Assembly (NCBI GenBank): GCA_030040475.1
Contig: JASHTQ010000654.1
Coordinates: forward strand, 1-5,790
Direction of reading: 5' to 3'
Length of the DNA: 5,790 nucleotides
Source of the DNA: Streptosporangiaceae bacterium
Lineage (GTDB): Bacteria; Actinomycetota; Actinomycetes; Streptosporangiales; Streptosporangiaceae
The notes under the pieces were generated by a model that ran no database searches, had not been told where the DNA came from, and saw only the letters and a list, made by a program, of their open reading frames with translations. The position numbers and the translations under genes were made by a program. Position 1 is the stretch's first letter; each line of letters starts with the position of its first letter. Positions 1-5,605 of the stretch are shown piece after piece.

Positions 1-539
1 TGCCGGAACATCAGCGAGAACGCGATCGGCACGTCGACCAGGCCGACGAGGTTGACCAGCAGCCTGGCCAGCCGGGCCGGCCGCATGACCGCGATCTCCG
101 GGTCCCTGCCGACGACCAGCGTGTCGGTGTGGTGCCGGGTGTGGCTCCACCGCCACGTCGTCGGGTCACGCATGATCATGAACGAGGCCAGCTGGTACAG
201 GCCCTGGTCGAGCCAGCGCGTCCTGAACGCCGTGCCGTGCCCGGCCTCGTGCCAGCGGGAGTCCGACGTCGAGCCGTACAGCAGGCCGTAGACGAGAAAG
301 AACGGCAGCGCCCACCAGGTGCCCCAGAACGCTATGCCGAGCCCGCCGAACAGCCCGATCAGGCCGAGCCAGATGATCGTGTCCCTGATCGCCGGGTAGT
401 CCGAGCGCCGCATCAGCTCCTTCATCCGCTTGCGCGGCACCGCGCTGCGGAACCAGTCGGCGCCCGCCAGGCCGACCTCCACCGCCGCCTGGTTCTCCGG
501 GCCCGTCAGGCTGTACCGCTCAAGCCGCTCCTTGCTCAC
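1..539 (-). CDS. Membrane fatty acid desaturase family protein (N-terminal half, runs off the window edge)
   Basis: Partial gene: 179 codons are visible and the C-terminus lies beyond base 1. Two histidine boxes of the membrane di-iron fatty acid desaturase family are present: WHEAGHGTAF (H97, E98, H101) and WSHTRHHTDT (H133, H136, H137). The third box would lie outside the window. Hydrophobic stretches at about residues 54-72 and 76-90 precede box 1, and another at about 159-177 follows box 2, as expected for an integral membrane enzyme whose histidines bind two irons on the cytoplasmic face. Family members use O2 and electrons to desaturate or hydroxylate lipids or other hydrophobic substrates; the substrate here cannot be told. 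I chose the GTG at 539 because GGAAGG lies 9 bases upstream and the encoded N-terminus (VSKERLERYSLTGPENQ) reads as a normal start. It is transcribed divergently from the 831-1574 gene. The family call is firm; the specific function is unknown. Confidence 0.9.
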   Translation of the reverse strand, partial: MSKERLERYSLTGPENQAAVEVGLAGADWFRSAVPRKRMKELMRRSDYPAIRDTIIWLGLIGLFGGLGIAFWGTWWALPFFLVYGLLYGSTSDSRWHEAGHGTAFRTRWLDQGLYQLASFMIMRDPTTWRWSHTRHHTDTLVVGRDPEIAVMRPARLARLLVNLVGLVDVPIAFSLMFR

Positions 540-611
540 TACCTGTCACCTTCCCGCAGCTCACCTGCCTGCATCTTTACCGTCCTGCAGTCAAGCTTGG
601 AACGATCCAGA

Positions 612-639
612 AGTCTCAAACATGATCCCGGTTTGTCAA
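612..639 (-). promoter_or_regulatory. Candidate promoter of the desaturase gene with an internal inverted repeat
   Basis: Read on the minus strand, a perfect TTGACA (634-639) is followed after 16 bases by GAGACT (612-617), a fair match to an actinobacterial -10. Transcription would start near 605, giving a leader of about 65 bases before the GTG at 539. Between the two boxes lie the arms CAAAC (617-621) and GTTTG (631-635) with a 9-base spacer, a possible repressor site. The -35 match is strong and the -10 only moderate. Confidence 0.5.
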
Positions 640-661
640 GACATGGACGCAATGTTCCTCG

Positions 662-690
662 TTGAGCGCGGCCGCCCGTTGATGTAGATA
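662..690 (+). promoter_or_regulatory. Candidate promoter of the 247-aa hypothetical gene
   Basis: TTGAGC (662-667) and TAGATA (685-690) are 17 bases apart on the plus strand. The start of transcription would fall near 697, inside the 10-bp palindrome GTCAGCTGAC (692-701). That would leave a leader of about 134 bases before the ATG at 831. Both boxes are only partial consensus matches, so this is a suggestion. Confidence 0.35.
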
Positions 691-691
691 C

Positions 692-742
692 GTCAGCTGA
701 CCGATGTCTCCAGCTGCAACTTGCAGCACGATTTTCGTGCAA
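692..742. repeat. Cluster of palindromes in the divergent intergenic region
   Basis: Three perfect inverted repeats stand almost end to end. GTCAGCTGAC is at 692-701. GCTGCAACTTGCAGC is at 713-727, with 7-bp arms and one central base. GCACGATTTTCGTGC is at 726-740, with 6-bp arms and a TTT loop. TGCAA or its complement TTGCA recurs at 715-719, 721-725 and 738-742, so the second and third palindromes share half-sites. A short CCCG/CGGG pair follows at 743-754. They lie at or downstream of the candidate plus-strand promoter, so they could be operators or a structured 5' leader for the 831-1574 gene. No known regulator is recognised. Confidence 0.5.
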
Positions 743-830
743 CCCGGCACCGGGCGCGCCGCTACGTGCGGCAGTAGCTGGCTGCGCTCGCTGTCGGGCT
801 TTTCTTTCGCGGAGCTCGCAAGGAGCTGTC

Positions 831-1574
831 ATGTTGGTTCACGTCTCATCGGGCACGGCGTTGTTCCGGGCATGCTCGCGGTTGTTCAGCTGCTACCCGC
901 TTGCGGTCACCAGGGACTCCGCGCACGGCAGCCGCCGCTCGATGGTCCTGCTCGACCGCGCGGTCGGATCGAACGGCTTCTTCGTCCTCAGCCAGGCAAG
1001 CAACGGCCTTTTCGTGATCCGGTCATGGGACCGCAATGACGGGGTTCACCAGGGGATCCGGCCGGGAGAACACGTATCCGGCATGATCGACGAGCTGATC
1101 AGCGGCTGCATGCCGGTCCCTCATGACGGCGCGCTGCTCGGCTGGGTGACCGACAGCCGGGTCACCGCGATGCTGGCGGTTCACTGCGGGCAGTCCGATG
1201 CATGGCACGCCGTCCCCGAGATCCGGGTCATGCCGATGGCCGGCACGAGCGAGCTGCTGCACTGGCCGCCATTCACGGTCAGCCCCCTCGACGACGGGTG
1301 GCTGTGGGAGTACGTCGAGTGGGGCGAGATCGTCGACGTCGGCCCCGTCGTCACCCGGACTCCCGGGCGCGCGTTCTGGGTGCCGTCCCCGAACAGGCGC
1401 GGCACCCGGCACGGGTCCGTCGTGATCCAGGAGGACCTGGTAGCCGCCGAGTACTGGGTGCCGTCCGGCGTCTACACCGATCACTGGACGCTCCGCGAGG
1501 GCATCAAGCCCCCGCCCGCCGGCGAGCTGCTGACCCTGCCCGGCGTCGTGGACCTGGCCCGCCGGCCTCGCTGA
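831..1574 (+). CDS. Hypothetical tryptophan-rich protein, 247 aa
   Basis: I do not recognise the family. The frame is a real gene: third codon positions are strongly G/C from about codon 30 onward, and the ATG at 831 has AAGGAG (820-825) 5 bases upstream. The first ~30 codons are less biased (TTG, GTT, TCA), and an internal ATG at 942 is possible but lacks a ribosome binding site. The product has about ten tryptophans, concentrated between residues 145 and 219 (LLHWPPF, GWLWEYVEW, RAFWVPSP, EYWVPSGVY, TDHW), interspersed with short hydrophobic runs that suggest a mainly beta-strand fold. No signal peptide, membrane segment or catalytic motif is evident, so it is probably a soluble cytoplasmic protein. 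It ends 13 bases from the convergent GyrI-like remnant. It is transcribed away from the desaturase and shares no obvious function with it. Confidence 0.8.
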   Translation: MLVHVSSGTALFRACSRLFSCYPLAVTRDSAHGSRRSMVLLDRAVGSNGFFVLSQASNGLFVIRSWDRNDGVHQGIRPGEHVSGMIDELISGCMPVPHDGALLGWVTDSRVTAMLAVHCGQSDAWHAVPEIRVMPMAGTSELLHWPPFTVSPLDDGWLWEYVEWGEIVDVGPVVTRTPGRAFWVPSPNRRGTRHGSVVIQEDLVAAEYWVPSGVYTDHWTLREGIKPPPAGELLTLPGVVDLARRPR

Positions 1575-1596
1575 CCCCGCAGCACTGTCAGGTCAG
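1571..1596 (+). terminator. Weak hairpin at the end of the 247-aa gene
   Basis: CTGACC (1571-1576) and GGTCAG (1591-1596) form 6-bp arms around a 14-base loop spanning the TGA stop of the plus-strand gene. A stronger pair, CGGCGCC (1606-1612) and GGCGCCG (1621-1627), follows but lies inside the convergent remnant's reading frame. There is no T-run. Termination between the convergent units here is an inference. Confidence 0.25.
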
Positions 1597-1749
1597 TCGG
1601 CCAGCCGGCGCCAGCCCACGGGCGCCGAGCCAGCCGAACACCTCGCCGAAGCGGGCGCCGAGCCCGCCGAGCTCTGCCATCGTCACTCGTGCCCTGATCG
1701 CCACGTACGGCTGCTCGGCGCGGGTCTCGATCCGCGGCCCTGCTGGCAT
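1588..1749 (-). pseudogene. N-terminal remnant of a GyrI-like (AraC effector-binding) domain protein, 53 codons
   Basis: The ATG at 1749 has a strong GGAGG 8 bases upstream and begins MPAGPRIETRAEQPYVAIRA. This is followed by a helix-like segment ending GEVFGWLGARGLAPAG, which matches the start of actinobacterial GyrI-like small-molecule-binding proteins (usually about 150-165 aa). Family members continue with a PFFRY-like strand and the rest of the domain. Here the frame meets RLT and a TGA stop right after APAG, about two thirds too early, only 13 bases from the stop of the convergent 247-aa gene. The 3' part appears to be deleted. A functional 53-residue product is possible, since start and ribosome binding site are intact, but half a domain would not form the usual ligand-binding fold. 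Recognition is by remembered family pattern, not a database search. Confidence 0.65.
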
Positions 1750-1753
1750 CTGC

Positions 1754-1906
1754 TTATCCTCCGGTCGCACCAAGTGGCTGCTGCAGCTCGGTGACCCACT
1801 GATCGCGGTCAGCGGACCATTCGAGGGTGACTTCCCGGGCGTAGCCCGCCGAGCGGTACCCGTTGGCGTCGATCCACCGTGCCAGGGCCTGGCCGGTAGT
1901 GAGCAC
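1754..1906 (-). pseudogene. C-terminal remnant of another GyrI-like domain protein
   Basis: The minus-strand frame reads GQALARWIDANGYRSAGYAR, then EVTLEWSADRDQWVTELQQPL, and stops at TAA (1754-1756). This is the typical end of a GyrI-like domain: a helix ending in a W..a.GY motif, a strand with the conserved E, then W-TELQ-P. The upstream two thirds of the gene are missing. Homology fades around base 1906, where a GTG exists without a convincing start, and beyond it lie the twin hairpins. Its stop is 4 bases before the ATG of the N-terminal remnant, and its last codons carry that gene's GGAGG. Intact ancestors would therefore have been tandem, closely spaced genes, probably paralogues. Confidence 0.6.
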
Positions 1907-1916
1907 GATGCCCTGA

Positions 1917-1971
1917 GCGGGGCTCGTGACGCACAAGCCCCTTCTTGCGGGGCCTGTGACCCACAAGCCCC
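1917..1971. repeat. Tandem pair of near-identical hairpins, 30-bp period
   Basis: Two 25-bp copies (1917-1941 and 1947-1971) are separated by TTCTT. Read on the minus strand, each copy begins GGGGCTTGTG, has a 3-base loop (GGT or CGT) and closes with CACAGGCCCC or CACGAGCCCC. Each stem is 10 bp with a single G-T wobble at a different position in the two copies, so the pairing is kept although the sequence differs. They begin about 50 bases after the stop of the GH3 gene and before the GyrI-like remnants. The likeliest role is a double transcription terminator or mRNA 3' stabiliser for the regulator-glycosidase operon. There is no T-run, which is common in actinobacterial terminators. A small mobile-type repeat is the alternative. 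Confidence 0.75.
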
Positions 1972-1990
1972 GTTACCAGCAGGCAAATCA

Positions 1991-2005
1991 TCGTGATCAT
2001 CACGA
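1991..2005. repeat. 15-bp palindrome just after the GH3 stop
   Basis: TCGTGATCATCACGA is a perfect inverted repeat with one central base. As RNA it would fold into a 6-bp stem with a TCA loop. It begins 17 bases after the GH3 stop codon and precedes the twin hairpins, so it may be part of the same transcript end. Its base composition is more like a protein-binding operator than a terminator. Confidence 0.45.
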
Positions 2006-2022
2006 GGTGCGGGCCAGAACGG

Positions 2023-4413
2023 TCAGGCGGCCCCCTCGCCGACGGTTACCTCGGTGACCAGGACCCGGTCCGCGCCGACGGCGCGAACCGGGCCGTGCAG
2101 GGTGAGCGAGCCGCGCAGCGGCAGGTCGTCTGATGCGCCGCCGATCCCGACGGCGATCTCCCCGGGCTCGACGATCCGCTGCCCGGACCGGCCGGAGAAC
2201 GCCGTCCGGTCCGCGTGCACGCCGAACGTGACCCGGCGCCGCTCGCCGGGCTGCAGCGGCACCCTTGCCAGGCCGGCCAGCCAGCTGACCGGGCGTACCA
2301 CCGAGGCGACCGGATCGCCGAGGTAGAGCTGCGCCACCTCGGTTCCGGCCCGCAATCCGGTGTTGCGGATCACGCAGGAGATCTCCGCGATCCCGTCGGC
2401 GGGGATGCGATCGGGCGAGATCGACAGGTCGGAGTACTCGAAGCACGTGTAGGAAAGCCCGTGCCCGAAGGCGAACAGCGGCGACGGGTCCACCGAGCTG
2501 CCGCCATGCCGCCGCGCCAGCCTGGACCTCAGGTAGGACCCCGCCGGGGCGGTCGGCGTGGCCGGCATCTCGACCGGAAGCTTCCCGCTCGGCACGATCC
2601 GGCCCGACAGCACGCCGGCGATCGCCGGGCCGCCTTCCTCACCGGGGAAGAACGACTGCACGATCCCGGCAAGCCGGTCGGCGACGGCACCGAGCGCATA
2701 GGGCCGCCCGGTCACCAGGACGGCCACCACCGGTGTCCCGGTCGCGGCCAGCGCCTCGAGCAGGTCCTGCTGGACGCCTGGCAGCCGCAGGTCGGCCGCG
2801 TCGCAGCCCTCGCCGGAGGTGCCGCGGCCGAACATCCCCGCCTCGTCCCCGACCACCGCGATCACCACGTCAGCGGCCGCGGCGGCGGCGAGGGCCGGGG
2901 CGAATCCCGAGGCGTCACCGGATCGCACCGCGCAGCCGGGCTGGTAACTGACGGAACCGGCAAACTCGGCGCGAACCGCCGCAACCGCGCTGGTGGCCGG
3001 CACGCTCGCCGCGGCCTCCGGATGCGCCCCGCCCAGGTGCCTGGGCATGCTGTAGCAGCCGAAGAACGCGAGCGGGTCGTCGGCGAGCGGCCCGACGACC
3101 GCGATCGTCGCGGCGGACGACAACGGCAGCAGCCCGGCCGGGTTGGCGAGCAGGACCACCGATTCCTCGGCGAGCCGCCGGGCGATCTCCCGGTGCCCGG
3201 GCGGGTCAAGATCGGGACCGGCCGGGCCGGCACCGGCACCGGGACCGGCCGCGCCGGCACCGGCACCGGGACCGGCCGGGTCGGCGTCGGCGCCGAGCGG
3301 CGCCCAGTCCGGGTCGAGCATGCCGAGCTCGCACTTGCGGGCAAGCACCCGGGCGGCCGCCCGGTCCACCGCGGCCTCGTCCACGAGACCGGCCGCGACG
3401 GCCTTGCCGAGCGGCGCGCCGTAGCAGCGCACGGCGGGCAGCTCGACGTCCACCCCGGCCTGCAGCGCGGCGGCCGCGGCCTCGGACCGGCTGGCCGCCA
3501 CGGCGTGCTGAAGCTCAAGGAACGACACGGCGTAATAGTCGGACACGACCAGGCCGCCGAAGCCGAGCTCGTCCCGCAGCAGCCGGCCGAGCAGCTCGCG
3601 GTCGGCGGTGGCGGGCACGCCGTCCAGGTCGGTGTAGGACGGCATCACCGCGCGGGCGCCACCTAGCCGGATCGCCATCTCGAACGGCGGCAGGATCACG
3701 TCGCAGAACTCACGCTGGCCCATCGACACCGGCGCCATGTTCCGCGCGCCGCGGGACGCCGAATACCCGGCGAAGTGCTTCAGCGTCGCGTCCACCCCCG
3801 CGGACTGCAGGCCCTGCACGTACGCGGTGCCGATCGTGCCGACCAGGTACGGGTCCTCGCCGATGGTCTCCTCGGTGCGCCCCCACCGCGGGTCCCTGAC
3901 CACGTCGAGGACGGGCGCGAGGCCCTGATGCACGCCGACCGCCCGCATGCTGGTCCCGATGGCGGCCGCCATCTCGCGGACGAGGTCCGGGTCGAACGAC
4001 GCGCCCCAGGCAAGCGGCGTAGGGAAGATCGTCGCCCGCCAGGCCGCGAAGCCGGTCAGGCACTCCTCGTGCGCGATCGCCGGGATGCCGAACCTGCCCG
4101 CGGTCACGATCCGCCGCTGCAGCGCGGCCAGGGCGAGCAGGCCGGCCGCGGGCGGCACCGGGCGGGTGCCGAACACCCGGGTCAGCTGGCCCATGCCGTC
4201 CCGGAACAGGTCCTCGAGCGGCGGCAGCTCCGCGATGAACTCGTGCTGCATGGGCGCGACTCCGTCGCCGTCTCCCGATGCTCCGATCCACACGCTGCCG
4301 AGCTGCCCGAGCTTCTCGGCGAGCGTCATCCGGCCCAGCAGGTCGGCGACTCGCTCCGCGACCGGCCGGGACGGGTCACGCCAGGGCTCGACGGCCACCG
4401 CGACGGTGGTCAT
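2023..4413 (-). CDS. Glycoside hydrolase family 3 beta-glycosidase (beta-xylosidase/beta-glucosidase type), intracellular
   Basis: A 796-residue retaining exo-beta-glycosidase that would remove terminal xylose or glucose from oligosaccharides. The N-terminal (alpha/beta)8 domain covers about residues 10-370, with HEECLTGF (115-122), DPRWGR (174-179), GEDPYL (185-190), KHFAGY (K212, H213) and the nucleophile in VVSDYYAV (D292). The alpha/beta sandwich domain (about 405-640) carries SGEGCD...LRLPG, where E535 is the probable acid/base. FAFGHGLSYT introduces a C-terminal fibronectin III-like domain (about 650-775). No signal peptide is seen, so it acts in the cytoplasm on imported sugars. Between the two catalytic domains, residues 374-400 are a Gly/Ala/Pro-rich triple repeat encoded by a 27-bp minisatellite. 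The ATG at 4413 overlaps the LacI stop in ATGA, with GAGG (4421-4424) 7 bases upstream, so translation is probably coupled to the regulator. The motif set resembles streptomycete proteins annotated as beta-xylosidases, but the substrate is not proven. Confidence 0.95.
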   Translation of the reverse strand: MTTVAVAVEPWRDPSRPVAERVADLLGRMTLAEKLGQLGSVWIGASGDGDGVAPMQHEFIAELPPLEDLFRDGMGQLTRVFGTRPVPPAAGLLALAALQRRIVTAGRFGIPAIAHEECLTGFAAWRATIFPTPLAWGASFDPDLVREMAAAIGTSMRAVGVHQGLAPVLDVVRDPRWGRTEETIGEDPYLVGTIGTAYVQGLQSAGVDATLKHFAGYSASRGARNMAPVSMGQREFCDVILPPFEMAIRLGGARAVMPSYTDLDGVPATADRELLGRLLRDELGFGGLVVSDYYAVSFLELQHAVAASRSEAAAAALQAGVDVELPAVRCYGAPLGKAVAAGLVDEAAVDRAAARVLARKCELGMLDPDWAPLGADADPAGPGAGAGAAGPGAGAGPAGPDLDPPGHREIARRLAEESVVLLANPAGLLPLSSAATIAVVGPLADDPLAFFGCYSMPRHLGGAHPEAAASVPATSAVAAVRAEFAGSVSYQPGCAVRSGDASGFAPALAAAAAADVVIAVVGDEAGMFGRGTSGEGCDAADLRLPGVQQDLLEALAATGTPVVAVLVTGRPYALGAVADRLAGIVQSFFPGEEGGPAIAGVLSGRIVPSGKLPVEMPATPTAPAGSYLRSRLARRHGGSSVDPSPLFAFGHGLSYTCFEYSDLSISPDRIPADGIAEISCVIRNTGLRAGTEVAQLYLGDPVASVVRPVSWLAGLARVPLQPGERRRVTFGVHADRTAFSGRSGQRIVEPGEIAVGIGGASDDLPLRGSLTLHGPVRAVGADRVLVTEVTVGEGAA
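3214..3294. repeat. 27-bp in-frame minisatellite, three copies, inside the GH3 gene
   Basis: The copies are at 3214-3240, 3241-3267 and 3268-3294. The first two differ at one base (position 12 of the unit). The third is identical to the first for 13 bases and then differs at about five positions. On the coding strand they translate as GADADPAGP, GAGAGAAGP and GAGAGPAGP, followed by DLDPPG. The period is a multiple of three, so copy-number change would keep the reading frame and alter only the flexible linker between the two catalytic domains. Confidence 0.9.
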
Positions 4414-5465
4414 GATCGCGCCTCGCCGGGGACCGAGGTCGACTCCCGCACGATCAGCTCGGTGGACAGCTCGACCCGGGTGGCGCGCAGCGGCAGGCCG
4501 TCGATCAGGTCACCGAGCATCTGCGCGGCGGCACGGCCCATCTCGGCGAGCGGCTGGCGCACGGTGGTGAGCGGCGGCGAGACCCAGCGGGCGACCGGCA
4601 GGTCGTCGAACCCGACAACCGAGAGGTCCCGCGGTATCTGCAGGCCGCGGCGCCTTGCCGCCTCGTACAGGCCGAAGGCCTGCTGGTCGCTGCCCGCGAA
4701 GATGGCCGAGGGCGGATCGTCCAGGTCGAGCAGCTCGCCGCCGCGGCCGAAGCCGCCCTCGTGCCGGAAGTCGCCGTTGCGGACGAGGTCCGGGTCGAAC
4801 CCGATGCCCGCCCGCTCCAGCGCCGACCGGTACCCGTCCGTCCTGGCCCGGCTGCACAGGTAATCGGCGGGCCCGGAGATTATCCCGATCCTGCGGTGTC
4901 CCAGGCCGAGCAGGTGCTCGGTGGCGGTGAGCCCGCCCGCCCAGTTCGTCGCGCCGACGCTCGGCAGGTCCGGCGGCGGGTTCGCCGGGTCGACGACGAC
5001 GAGCGGGATGTCCGCGCGTTGCAGCTGGTCGAGCTGGCTCTGCGCGACGTCCGAGATCACCACGATCACCCCGTCGGTGTCGTGGCTGGCCAGTCCCGTC
5101 GTCCAGCTGGCAGGCCGGACGTCGCCGTGCCGCACGGCGGACACGGCCACGCCGGTCTCGTGCTCGGAGCCCCACTCTTCCGCGCCGCGCAGGATCTCCA
5201 CCGCCCACGGGCTGTCCAGGTCGTTGAACACCAGGTCGACGAGCCCGGAGCGGCGGTTCCTGTGCTGGCCGACCCGCGTGTAGTGGTGCTCGTCGAGCAG
5301 CCGCTCGACGAGCGCGCGGGTAGCCGGCGCGACATCCCGCCGCCCGTTCACCACCTTCGAGACCGTCGGCAGCGACACTCCCGCCTCGGCGGCAATCGCC
5401 GCCAGGGTCGTCCGCCGCTGCCTGGAGGTGGTGCCGTCGGCCGCCGCCTTGCTGCTTGGAAGCAC
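4410..5465 (-). CDS. LacI-family transcriptional regulator, 351 aa
   Basis: A sugar-responsive DNA-binding repressor, probably controlling its own operon with the GH3 glycosidase. The N-terminal helix-turn-helix is at about residues 20-42 (LAAIAAEAGVSLPTVSKVVN). It is followed by a hinge and a periplasmic-binding-protein-like effector domain (about 75-343), with DLVFNDLDSPWAVEILRGAE, DGVIVV, HLLGLGHRRIGIISGP, AIFAGSD and VVGFDDLPVARWVSPPLTTV. The frame is open up to an ATG at 5723, but I chose the GTG at 5465. It has GGAAGG (5475-5480) 9 bases upstream, puts the helix-turn-helix at the usual place and gives the usual length. Upstream codons cross a good promoter and AT-rich DNA and read as nonsense. 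An ATG at 5486 is possible but has a poor ribosome binding site. The hinge (YTRVGQHRNRRSG) lacks the AxxL pattern that canonical LacI proteins use to pry open a central CpG. The 3' end overlaps the GH3 start by 4 bases. Confidence 0.93.
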   Translation of the reverse strand: MLPSSKAAADGTTSRQRRTTLAAIAAEAGVSLPTVSKVVNGRRDVAPATRALVERLLDEHHYTRVGQHRNRRSGLVDLVFNDLDSPWAVEILRGAEEWGSEHETGVAVSAVRHGDVRPASWTTGLASHDTDGVIVVISDVAQSQLDQLQRADIPLVVVDPANPPPDLPSVGATNWAGGLTATEHLLGLGHRRIGIISGPADYLCSRARTDGYRSALERAGIGFDPDLVRNGDFRHEGGFGRGGELLDLDDPPSAIFAGSDQQAFGLYEAARRRGLQIPRDLSVVGFDDLPVARWVSPPLTTVRQPLAEMGRAAAQMLGDLIDGLPLRATRVELSTELIVRESTSVPGEARS

Positions 5466-5505
5466 TGCAGCAACCCTTCCTACCATCACCCAAGGCCACG
5501 AACTG

Positions 5506-5518
5506 CGAAAATTTTTCG
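5506..5518. promoter_or_regulatory. Candidate autoregulatory operator, CGAAAATTTTTCG
   Basis: A perfect 13-bp palindrome (6-bp arms, central T) in otherwise GC-rich DNA, between the lacI-type gene's promoter and its GTG. It would lie about 25-37 bases downstream of the expected transcription start, where a bound repressor can block elongation. Its CGAAA and TTTCG ends match those of the site at 5709-5719. From memory, streptomycete xyloside regulators of the LacI family (BxlR type) use short CGAA-N-TTCG-like sites; this site has a longer AT core. Confidence 0.55.
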
Positions 5519-5519
5519 A

Positions 5520-5533
5520 TCGCGGTATCGCGA
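5520..5533. repeat. Short inverted repeat TCGCG/CGCGA in the regulator leader
   Basis: TCGCG (5520-5524) and CGCGA (5529-5533) flank GTAT, just downstream of the expected transcription start of the regulator gene and directly beside the CGAAA palindrome. It may extend the operator region or form a small leader hairpin. A chance occurrence in GC-rich DNA is also possible. Confidence 0.3.
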
Positions 5534-5548
5534 CCCATGCCCGTGCCG

Positions 5549-5577
5549 ACACTATCCGGCTGCCGCTCACTTGTCCA
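5549..5577 (-). promoter_or_regulatory. Promoter of the LacI-GH3 operon
   Basis: On the minus strand TGGACA (5572-5577, 5 of 6 to the -35 consensus) is followed after exactly 17 bases by TAGTGT (5549-5554), a good actinobacterial -10. Transcription would start near 5542, giving a leader of about 77 bases to the GTG at 5465 that contains the inverted repeat at 5520-5533 and the palindrome at 5506-5518. This arrangement supports negative autoregulation and argues against the far-upstream ATG at 5723. Confidence 0.6.
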
Positions 5578-5597
5578 TGGCTTATCAGCCGGTATAG
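5552..5597. repeat. Imperfect inverted repeat flanking the divergent -35 region
   Basis: CTATCCGGCTG (5552-5562) and CAGCCGGTATAG (5586-5597) are complementary except for one extra base in the right arm, with a 23-base spacer. The left arm overlaps the minus-strand -10 and the right arm overlaps a possible plus-strand -10 (TATAGA), so a dimeric protein bound to both arms would cover both promoters. Confidence 0.5.
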
Positions 5598-5598
5598 A
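5571..5598 (+). promoter_or_regulatory. Possible divergent plus-strand promoter
   Basis: TTGTCC (5571-5576) and TATAGA (5593-5598) are 16 bases apart and face right, with the -35 overlapping the regulator's own -35. It would start RNA at about 5605, just before a strong ribosome binding site and a 9-codon frame. No full gene to the right is visible before the window ends. Confidence 0.35.
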
Positions 5599-5605
5599 GG
5601 GTACC

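Noticed and set aside
1023..1484. Minus-strand frame opposite the 247-aa gene
   Set aside because: Composition is the mirror of the plus-strand gene, there is no ribosome binding site and no domain. The plus-strand frame has the correct codon bias and an excellent start.
1917..1971. CRISPR-like array or attachment site
   Set aside because: Only two copies, separated by 5 bases, each a self-complementary hairpin. No spacers of CRISPR length, no integrase and no tRNA are present.
1588..1986. A single 132-residue protein covering both GyrI-like remnants
   Set aside because: Its first 79 residues are an out-of-frame reading of the hairpins and of the C-terminal remnant. The GyrI-like homology begins at the ATG at 1749 with its own ribosome binding site.
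1588..2022. Insertion sequence as the cause of the gene breaks
   Set aside because: No transposase fragment, terminal inverted repeats or target-site duplication could be found around the breakpoints.
2215..3666. Long plus-strand open frame opposite the GH3 gene (483 codons)
   Set aside because: It is the antisense of the strongly coding GH3 frame. High-GC genes commonly leave such open antisense frames, and the translation is Arg/Gly/Pro/His-rich without any recognisable domain.
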